The position numbers were made by a program, and so were the translations under genes. This document shows, in pieces, positions 56,944-64,000 of a stretch of 64,000 nucleotides of DNA; position 1 is the stretch's first letter, and each line of letters opens with the position of its first letter. Location of the stretch: positions 868,001 to 932,000 of the forward strand of contig JAJUBI010000008.1 of NCBI GenBank assembly GCA_022419385.1, written 5' to 3'. Source of the DNA: Paraconiothyrium sp. Pb-2020 (taxonomy: Eukaryota > Ascomycota > Dothideomycetes > Pleosporales > Didymosphaeriaceae). The notes beneath the pieces were generated by a model. It was not told the DNA's origin. It did no database searches and saw only the letters and a list, made by a program, of their open reading frames with translations.

Positions 56944-57046
56944 TGCATCGGCCGGGAATCGAACCCGGGGCTAGCCGAGATGTTTCCAGTATCAATTTAT
57001 TATTGATGCTTGGCAACGGCTAATTTTACCACTAAACCACCGATGC
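56944..57046 (-). tRNA. tRNA-Gly (anticodon GCC) with intron
   Basis: Read on the minus strand: acceptor stem GCATCGG/CCGATGC, D-arm GGTTTAGTGGTAAAA, anticodon stem AGCCG/CGGCT with loop TTGCCA, T-stem CCGGG/CCCGG with loop TTCGATT, discriminator A at 56944. A 32-nt intron sits one base 3' of the anticodon, the canonical position. Mature length is 71 nt, as expected for tRNA-Gly. Confidence 0.95.
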
Positions 57047-57242
57047 GGTTGTTGATTTGATGAAGGTAATTTTGCCCAGTATCAATATATACAAGAGAAA
57101 AGCGTTTGGTACGTGGAAATGGCCAATATCGCTAAACCGATCATTTTCTCGATGATAGCGCTTCTTCTTGGCCGAATATTACACCTTTATTGGTGGCTGA
57201 AACTAGTTGTGGGCCGTTAACCGAGAATGACAACACAACGGT
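57009..57242 (+). repeat. diverged direct repeat, copy A
   Basis: Starts inside the tRNA-Gly (its 5' half plus 5' flank) and ends at GAGAATGACAACACAACGG. A clearly related but diverged copy lies at 59057-59278. Shared landmarks are GGCAACGGCTAATTTTA, AAACCACCGATGC, TTGTGGGCCG and TAACCGAGAATGACAACA. Confidence 0.75.
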
Positions 57243-58320
57243 TCCAATAGCGATCGTACGGTCCAATTCCAGTCGTTACTATCTGTGAACTGTAGCGCTG
57301 TGTCAGCGCAGTACAATGTCGCTACTACTACGCTCCGAGACTTAGATAAGGGTCCTGTAGGCGATTGCGGATCGGTACAGAACGGAACACTGTGTTTGCC
57401 ATCGCCATGACAAGTCGCAATGCAAGGGTGCGACAGGGGAATTGAGCCGTTCCAGCTGATTGCGCCAGGCGGTCCGTATCCTAACATCGCGTTCACACAA
57501 TTCATGCGATGGAACTCTGCTGCTATCTTCGAGCGGGTGAGTATTTACTGTTCCAACGCGCGCGTGAACGAGATCGGACTACGGTAACGATGTCCTTGGT
57601 CTTGCAGGTCTTGCCGGCTTTATCTGTATCGGCCCGCCTGGAGGCTCATATGTCGCAGAACTAGTCCGAGGGGCCACGAGAGGCAAACTGGTGTACACCA
57701 CGACAGCGCTTGCAGCCAAGGAAACTCCACCCAAAACAGTAACGAATTGTGGCCACTACTACGACGTTGTTTCGGGAGATTACTGCCAGATGATAGCAAT
57801 GAACTTCTCCATCACATTCGATATACTGCGCTCCATGAACCCGCAGCTAGATGCTAATTGCTCAAATATGTGGGCCAATGCGTCCTACTGCGTAGCTAAC
57901 GTCCGTAGGTCGACTTGACTCCGGTGACTGCGCGTGTCCAAAGCCGTGGTTGCTATCGCACGTTGTCGCCCATCTCAGATAACTTCATCGTCGACATCGT
58001 TGCCTTCGGCGATTGCGACCAAGCCTCCGCCTCCATCGTCGTCAACATCCGCGAAGACATTATCATCCGTTATGGCGTCTTCATCGGTCAAGCTGTCTTC
58101 CAGTGCGACACCCAAGGTGACAACCGCGCCTCCGGCGCCAACGCAATCTGGAGCATCCAAAGTATGTTGTCAATGGTATACCGCCGTCGCTAAAGACTAC
58201 TGTTACCTTGTATATACCAAGTCCGAGATTACGTTCGACCAATCGAGAACGTGGAATACAGCGCTAGATGCAGATTACAATAACTTGTGGCCGGGCTACG
58301 CTTATTGCGTAAACGCATAG
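57234..58320 (+). pseudogene. LysM-domain protein gene, probably broken
   Basis: Three LysM-like units can be read. Unit 1 (CSAVSAQYNVATTTLRDL ... GTLCLPSP) is followed by an in-frame TGA at 57408-57410, where relatives have Cys. Unit 2 runs over an intron (best fit 57541-57607) and contains FTQFMRWNSAAIFE and GFICIGPPGG. Unit 3 (GHYYDVVSGDYCQMIAMNFS) ends SYCVANV. A likely short intron 57905-57943 then leads to a Ser/Pro linker and a last unit (CCQWYTAVAKDYCYLV ... PGYAYCVNA). No signal peptide or start was found upstream, where the sequence is a duplicated tRNA flank. LysM proteins bind chitin fragments and are often secreted. The 3' half could still be expressed; overall it looks decayed. 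Confidence 0.55.
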
Positions 58321-59056
58321 GGAAAGCTTCAAGAGGGACTGTTAGTGATCGCGGGATCAGTATTGTACTCGTTCGTGCAGTATTATCTTCCCTAGACGGC
58401 TCGATCTCCCGCACTCTGCTTCAAGAACTCAGAGCATCTCCTATCCCAGTCCAGTGCCATGGGATGCTCTCGATACTGTGGATGATACGCCCAGTGGGGC
58501 CGCTCATCGTTTATAACGTGCTCTTCCCTAATCCACGTAATTCTCTTCCCCTTAGAAGGGTCTAGATCTTAGGCATTTGTGCCCTATCTACCATTTACAC
58601 GGTGCATTTGCAATGCTCTCTAATAGTTAATATTTATTAGAGCCTAGCAGCTCCTCTATATTTACTCTCTATATACTTAATTGCAGCGGCGATGCTGTCT
58701 AGGGTGCAGCTACCGCCCAGCTAGATATTCTAGAATACTAAAGAGTTCTTAATAAGTTTCTGCTAGAAGAGAGGCGCTTCTGTATATCCGTCTTCTAAGT
58801 CGTAGTACGGCACCCATTCCAGATTCTCCAACTTTTCTGTTACCTCGGATACGACTTCTGCCGCTGCTCGTTCAGATATAGAAAGTGAAAAATGCGAAAG
58901 GCCCGAAAGGTGAGCCTTGCTGAGCTTACCGGCAGGGAGAAACGTTGGAAAAGAAAGGAAGGGAAGAAGTAATCAGCACCGCCAGTGCAGTGCGATCGGT
59001 GCAGAGTCTGCTATCCTAGGCACGTGGGGGCTGGATCCTGAATATAGTATCTGCCT

Positions 59057-59278
59057 GGTTGGCAACGGCTAATTTTATCAGTAAACCACCGATGCTATTG
59101 GGGATTGGTGACATTGATGTTTGCGTCAACTATATATGCAAGAATTCTATTTCGCCTAAAAATAACCAATTTCGATAAACCAGTCACAACATCGATGTTG
59201 TTCTCGGCCAGATATTGAACCTTCATTGGTGAGTGAAACTCGTTGTGGGCCGCTAACCGAGAATGACAACATAACGTG
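59057..59278 (+). repeat. diverged direct repeat, copy B
   Basis: Partner of 57009-57242, same orientation, about 2.05 kb away. It lies just before the broken P450, as copy A lies just before the broken LysM gene. Confidence 0.75.
59059..59095 (-). pseudogene. tRNA-Gly 5'-half fragment
   Basis: The minus strand reads GCATCGGTGGTTTA then AATTAGCCGTTGCCAA, the acceptor 5' strand, D-arm and anticodon arm of the intact tRNA-Gly, with changes in the D-loop. The intron and 3' half are absent, so it cannot fold as a tRNA. Confidence 0.8.
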
Positions 59279-59382
59279 CATCGATCATTTTGTCATTGGT
59301 GCGGCGTAGCTGATGCTTATTTTCTGAGGGATACACGCTGACAACTGCGTTTGACGCAACGCCACGACAACCTTCAACAATA

Positions 59383-61047
59383 ATGATCACTCGCGACGGA
59401 GCTGCGGCTTCAGCAAAGGGCACTATCGCCAGCTTCTCAAGTTTTCAATGGTTGGTGATTGTTTGGGTGCTCTGGATCAGTACCGTTGCTCTCAAAACAA
59501 GTTCCAAAGCAAGGAAACAAGCAAGACTGGGAGCTCGTGCCCGTGCTGTCCCCTCAAAGCTACCATTTGGTAATAATGAATTCATCCTGTTCTATACCTG
59601 CATGTTCACAAGCTAATATGCAATACCAGGCTTTGGTGTTCTCCTCCGGATGCTCCGCAACCTTCGCCAAAACACAGTCCTCTAATGGAGCAATGAGACT
59701 CTCAATGTCCCCGGAAGGACTGTGGAGCTTCCTTTGGTGGGGACCAACATGATCATGACTGACAATGTAGACAACATCAGGGCAATCATGACGACACAGG
59801 TATTGTTTCCACTTTATATATTGAAGACCGTGCTGAAGGAGCATAGTTCGAGCACTTCGGTAAAGGCGATACCTGTCGCAAGATCTGGAGCAGCTTGATG
59901 CGCAACTCTGTCTTGACGACCGATGGTCAAGCTTGGCAGGATAATCGCAATCACCTCGTTGCACACGTGGCCAAGATTCGCCGTACTGATTATGCTATTA
60001 CGGAGCGACATAGTCAGAGTCTCGTCAAAGTTCTCTCCGACGGACAGCCCCCACGATACGCTTGACCTACTTAACCGATTTGCCATTGACGTTGTTTCGG
60101 ACATATTCTACGGCACATCGACAAACACGCTTGTCAGCAACGATCAAAGTCTGAGGGACGCGATACAACAGCACAAGGACAGGAATACTTGGAGAAATCT
60201 TCTGAGTGGCCTCGGTGCTTTACTGACACCCAATGTGAAAGCTTGCGAGACAATTGACAGCTATCTCGATGGCGTCCTCAGGAACTTCTCCCCGGAGCAA
60301 TCGGAGAGCTTAGAAGAGCGGTATCGAAAAGCTTCGTCACTATTGGGTGATCTTGCCGCACAAGGCGTTGCACAGAGCATTTTGAAAGATCAGATTATCT
60401 CAGTCATTGTTGGTGGAAGAGACTCCGTAGCGATCATCATGACGTGGGCCCTCTATGAGCTTGTTCGGCATCCCGAGATCTTGCACGAACTCCGTAAGGA
60501 GATCTCAGCAGGCATCGACTCCTCCACTCCAATTAACCCAGCCCAAATCGAGTCGTTTGTATTCCTGAATGGGGTTGTTCTGGAAACCATGCGGGTTCAC
60601 ACTTCTGTTGGTATCAACGTTCGCACGGCGTTAAGAGACACTTCGCTTCCCACCGGCGGAGGAGCGGATGGCACATCACCTGTTGGCATTTTGGCAGGTA
60701 CCAATGTGATCATGGGCCTCGACAGTGTTCATCACCGAAAGGACATATATGGCCCAGACGCGAACGTATTCGATCCGCATCGTTGGGATTCGAATCGCAA
60801 GCCCGACACATGGACGTATTATCCCTTCAATCGTGGGCCACGGTCATGTTTGGGAAAGAACCTAGCCATTATGGAAGTCAAGTATGCATTTTGCAGGCTA
60901 CTGCAAGCCTTCAGTGTGATTGAGTTGCTCAAGAAGGCTGATGAAAAGCTAGTGGTAGTGGATGTGGACAAAGAACCGGCGATGAAGACGAAGATGGCCT
61001 TCAACACGAAGCCTGCGGATATCGTCTGGCTTAGATTCGCGAAATAG
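59383..61047 (+). pseudogene. cytochrome P450 (CYP52/CYP539-like), disrupted
   Basis: Exons 59383-59569, 59630-59799 and 59847-61047 can be aligned to the alkane-hydroxylase-like P450 pattern: anchor helix FQWLVIVWVLWISTVAL, LPLVGTNMIMTDNVDNI, MRNSVLTTDGQAWQDNR, K-helix LETMRVH and haem loop FNRGPRSCLGKNLA. Two lesions are visible. A TAA at 59683-59685 replaces a codon within NTVL*WSNETLNVPGR. The reading frame then changes by one base at a run of five C at 60048-60052, between DGQP and DTLDLLNRFAID. Everything after that is open to 61047. No intron can remove either lesion. Sequencing error is possible for the C-run but less likely for both. No functional protein expected. Confidence 0.75.
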
Positions 61048-61591
61048 GATTGGAGGAAAATTCTTATGGGTGGTGCTTGGAGCCCTCACTGAGATTGACT
61101 CGATCCTTCCGATCAGCCTTCCGTCGTTTGTACAGCAGTCAGCCGGGTTTCAATAGCCTCTACAAGATTGTATTGCAGTTGGTTTACACGAACAGATCCA
61201 CACATTAACAGCTATACATCTACATTATAGCTGCTGCAGTTGCGTGCTACATAGCTGTGCATTTCAGGTGATCGAGGCAGGCTCTCTCTCAGTACTTCGT
61301 TGATGGAGACGTTACCTAACATTGGAAGTTCAGTCGTCAAGCACGTGACTTCAAAGCGTTCAGACGATTAGCTAAGGACATAAAATAGTTTATAGTAGTG
61401 TATTTTAAATTAGTAAGTAGGTGTCTATAGCTTATATACACATTATATACGATAACTAAGGATCTACTTATCCACCTGATGAGCTTTGAGTTATCTGGCT
61501 GTCTTCTAGTGACAGATCTGCAATTGACACCTCAAGTGCCCTGGCCCGCCGGCTCCTCCCCAGAATTAGTCCCTTCGAAGTCCCTCATCAC
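61048..61591. other. intergenic, AT-rich stretch
   Basis: Between the P450 relic and the cyclotransferase-like gene. 61380-61460 is very AT-rich (TATA/TTTA runs). No gene. Confidence 0.5.
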
Positions 61592-62536
61592 TCATGAAAT
61601 CTCCTTATTATCGCTACAGAACCTGAACGTCAGACCACGTATCAATTCCCCTCTAGCCTCGATCTCGCACCTGACCACCTCATAATTGCTACTTTCATAC
61701 CTCCTAAGCTCATCTTCATGCTCCTTATTAGACACTTTGTACAGCCATCCCTGGACAATATCTTGCTCCATCCCATCCACAAGGGCATAGTAAGGGCCCC
61801 AACTTTTCTTTCTGGCTCGTGAGATTGTTGCAGCGCTAAGCGAGGGCTCACACTCTAGGTCTAGTAGCCTAGACAGCCGATCAGGATCCGCCAAAGTGCC
61901 GTAGAAGAAGTACGGCACAGGATATTCGTTTTGACGGGGGGATGGCGCGTTGCCGATGCGATGCTGTGGCAGCGTGGCGTCGACGCCAAGTGTGGGAGCT
62001 ATTGAAACGTCCGACAAATCTTTGATGGCAGATCTAGGGAGTGGAACAAAGACAAGCCCTGGAGGTAGCGCTCTCTCGAGTGCAGCGACTGTTGCGGCAT
62101 CCACGACCGCGGAATCCTTGTCGCCTGTGTCGTTCCGCACTATCTTTAGTGGTTGTGAGAGTCCCGCAATGGTTTGAATGGCTATCGCAGTCAGACCACC
62201 GACTAGCCCGATGAGGTATTCTCCAGCCTTTTTCTTTTTCGCAATCGAGTTTGTCGAGTAAAGACGTTGCTGCGTGGATGCACCAAAGGCGAAATGCGTA
62301 ATGTAATGTGTATAGCTCGCTTGATCATGGCCCTGAGCCTCCATGGTTTCGCGCACAAGGTCCCAATGATAGTCTGATATGGCAATGTGAGATAATTCCT
62401 GGAAATGCGTCATGATTGCTTGTTCCGCTTGTTCAGCTGTGTACCCGAATAGCTGCATCCAACGAGCTATGTCTGCATAAGTATCGGCTGTTGCGCTAGT
62501 CTGTGCCATGTCTTCCAAGACCTTGAGTATGTCCAT
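61592..62536 (-). CDS. gamma-glutamylcyclotransferase/AIG2-like protein
   Basis: Single exon, 314 residues. The C-terminal 110 residues hold the cyclotransferase-fold start YPVPYFFYGTLADPDRLSRLL, then GPYYALVDGMEQDIVQGWLYKV and YESSNYEVVRCEI, typical of fungal AIG2-like (GGCT fold) proteins. The N-terminal 200 residues have a helical, all-polar domain (MQLFGYTAEQAEQAIMTHFQ) and a short hydrophobic stretch (GEYLIGLVGGLTAIAIQTIAG). The family acts on gamma-glutamyl amines or peptides; substrate unknown here. Confidence 0.82.
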   Translation of the reverse strand: MDILKVLEDMAQTSATADTYADIARWMQLFGYTAEQAEQAIMTHFQELSHIAISDYHWDLVRETMEAQGHDQASYTHYITHFAFGASTQQRLYSTNSIAKKKKAGEYLIGLVGGLTAIAIQTIAGLSQPLKIVRNDTGDKDSAVVDAATVAALERALPPGLVFVPLPRSAIKDLSDVSIAPTLGVDATLPQHRIGNAPSPRQNEYPVPYFFYGTLADPDRLSRLLDLECEPSLSAATISRARKKSWGPYYALVDGMEQDIVQGWLYKVSNKEHEDELRRYESSNYEVVRCEIEARGELIRGLTFRFCSDNKEIS

Positions 62537-63306
62537 TACAGCAGAGGTACTTCGAAGAGCTCAAATTGTCTACTCTGTACTCTAGAGCGATTGACACTGC
62601 TGCTGCGATTGTTTACTCTAGTGCGAATATCCGACACCAGGTGGGAGGAATTTTAGAAGGCTGTGAATCCGGATGTTTGGTGTATATCAGCTGCTGCCAG
62701 CTGAGTCATAATGGAACCATGGTAATTGGCGTTGATGCTGAGCTTGTGTTCCACGGTCCGTCCGTCCTCCTCCCTCCACCTCACGACCAATGCATTTTAC
62801 TGTGTCAGAGCTAGATTTAAGACTTGTGTTAAAGGAGGAGTCTTGCATCGCGTAATGTGGCCTACGGGGTACGCAAGACCTTTTCATTTCCAAGTGCACC
62901 TAGGTGAGCACTTCACAGTTGACGTAGGATGTCTGCGGGTGCAGCGGCAGCTATATTAAAGTGAGGTGCGATGGCAGACGCAGTTGCAGTACGAGATCCT
63001 GCGGTTGCAAGAGCAACATCATCCTCCTACCACTTCATCGATGCCTGCTTCACCGAAAGACTTGCGCATATGCTATACTTTGTGAAGCACTGATCGAAGG
63101 AACATTTTAGGACAAGTAACGAATAAGAGACTACTTTTAAGTAATCGATATTTATATTATCAGAAATGAAGTTTGGTAAACCAGAACGATTAGAGATACT
63201 AATTCGAAATCTATGTACTGGTGTGGCTTACTCATATCCATGCAGCATTCCTGAAATCGGTATCTGAGTTGTAGTCGCTTGGGGTGGGATAGGCGACCAA
63301 TTTGAT
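62537..63306. other. intergenic, nothing recognised
   Basis: Short plus-strand frames only. It would hold the promoter of the cyclotransferase-like gene and the 3' end of the ankyrin gene. Confidence 0.45.
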
Positions 63307-64000
63307 TTAGGAGGAAAACAATTTCTTTATGAATCCTAAGAGCGACTGGGCTCCTTTGGCTGATATCACCAACCCGCTGTCTTCCAAAAGCCACACGACC
63401 TCTTTATGACCACGCTGCCTCGCGATATCCAGGCAAGATGTCCCTTCGAGGTCTTTGGCTAGCGGATCGGCGCCTCGTTCCAGCAACATTTCGACGCACT
63501 CCACGTTTCCCTGCCTACAAGCGCGGTAAAGTGCCGTGCCCTGCGACTCGTACGGCTCATCTCTGTCTTCGTCGAATGGATACCAAGACATGTCTCGGTC
63601 TTCGATGTTGACACCACGATCCAGAAGCAGCCTCAGCGCCTCCACATTCCCTTCATCAGCAGCTGCGACCCCGGCACCGGAATTTTCCAAATCATGTCCA
63701 TAATCGAGCAGCAGCTTAAGCATTTCTTGATCAGCCCTGTCTCCGCAAATTTTCCATGAAATAGCACTTGGCCCATGATACGGATCCTCTGGTGTTGATC
63801 GATGCCCATGCTCAAGCAGCCACTTTGCAAACTCATATTTACCGCCCATAACAGCGCTAGCTAGTGCGTCGCCGCTAGCTTCGTTCTCCTGGGCATTGAG
63901 ATCAAGTCCATGGTCGATCAGGATTTGGAAGATAGCAGGAGACGCTCCATCTTTTGCGGAGGTGAAGAATTCATCATTGCATGACTCCCGGGGAGGCCTC
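63307..64000 (-). CDS. ankyrin-repeat protein (5' end outside window)
   Basis: Open to the window edge on the minus strand; the frame before the internal ATG at 63849 is also open and ankyrin-like (AIFQILIDHGLDLNAQENEASG), so the gene continues to the right. At least five ankyrin units are seen, with the pattern GNVEALRLLLDRGVNIEDRD, GTALYRACRQGNVECVEMLL, RGADPLAKDLEGTSCLDIAR and GHKEVVWLLEDSGL. Ends LLGFIKKLFSS. Such proteins are protein-binding scaffolds, and in fungi many sit beside HET or NACHT domains; no such domain is in view. Confidence 0.82.
   Translation of the reverse strand, partial: RPPRESCNDEFFTSAKDGASPAIFQILIDHGLDLNAQENEASGDALASAVMGGKYEFAKWLLEHGHRSTPEDPYHGPSAISWKICGDRADQEMLKLLLDYGHDLENSGAGVAAADEGNVEALRLLLDRGVNIEDRDMSWYPFDEDRDEPYESQGTALYRACRQGNVECVEMLLERGADPLAKDLEGTSCLDIARQRGHKEVVWLLEDSGLVISAKGAQSLLGFIKKLFSS

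Larger units (their letters stand above)
58321..59382. other. AT-rich intergenic with duplicated tRNA flank
   Basis: 58560-58760 is AT-rich with stop-dense TATA/CTAT tracts, like decayed transposon DNA, but no element is identifiable. The repeat copy B and a half tRNA occupy 59057-59278. Confidence 0.5.

Noticed and set aside
58560..58760. AT-rich stretch as a transposon
   Set aside because: No terminal repeats, target duplication or coding remnant could be identified.

Overview
The window is from a filamentous ascomycete, probably a Dothideomycete-like lineage (inferred from gene content, not proven). Genes are split by GT-AG introns of about 45-70 nt with CTAAC/CTGAC-type branch sites, starts lack ribosome-binding sites, and there is a nuclear tRNA-Gly with a canonical intron. 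Exon coordinates below come from reading splice signals and checking that the joined frame stays open and keeps family motifs.

Layout. 0-9.6 kb: 3' part of an oxalate decarboxylase, a single-pass membrane protein, a LanC-like protein, a complete tyrosinase and a trans-aconitate methyltransferase-like enzyme. 9.8-20.7 kb: housekeeping and signalling genes (RBR ubiquitin ligase, LRG1-type LIM-RhoGAP, RNA polymerase II subunit Rpb4, an MFS exporter). 21.7-23.4 kb: a P450. 23.9-50.4 kb: a dense block of catabolic genes, many divergently paired: MBL-fold hydrolase, carboxylesterase, SDR, atypical SDR, 3-hydroxyisobutyrate dehydrogenase-like enzyme, mitochondrial 3-oxoacid CoA-transferase, iron-type alcohol dehydrogenase (maleylacetate-reductase-like), 3-ketoacyl-CoA thiolase, PcaB-like fumarase-superfamily enzyme, homogentisate-dioxygenase paralogue, class III CoA-transferase, oxodicarboxylate-type mitochondrial carrier, a C2H2 regulator and a second P450. 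50.6-55.7 kb: three poorly characterised genes (unknown 678-aa protein, small membrane protein, F-box-like protein). 56-61 kb: a decayed zone with an intact tRNA-Gly, a duplicated flank carrying half a tRNA, a broken LysM gene and a broken P450. 61.6-64 kb: a gamma-glutamylcyclotransferase-like gene and the 3' part of an ankyrin-repeat gene.

Main result. The 24-50 kb block looks like a co-regulated catabolic cluster, probably for an aromatic compound or a related dicarboxylate. Nearly every promoter in it carries CCCCACAT or CCCCACAC (reverse complement ATGTGGGG/GTGTGGGG); the carrier and CoA-transferase promoters carry two copies. The cluster's own two-finger regulator has contact residues (K15/H18/R21 and R43/V46/R49) that the zinc-finger recognition code reads as GTG-GGG, the core of that element. 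CreA-type repressors recognise a similar core, so both must be tested. Several enzymes (CoA-transferase, thiolase, PcaB-like enzyme, class III CoA-transferase) start with mitochondrial-type presequences, and a 2-oxodicarboxylate-type carrier sits among them. This suggests that upper steps (P450, hydrolases, dioxygenase, dehydrogenases) act outside mitochondria and that dicarboxylate intermediates are imported and finished inside to acetyl-CoA and succinyl-CoA. The substrate is not determined.
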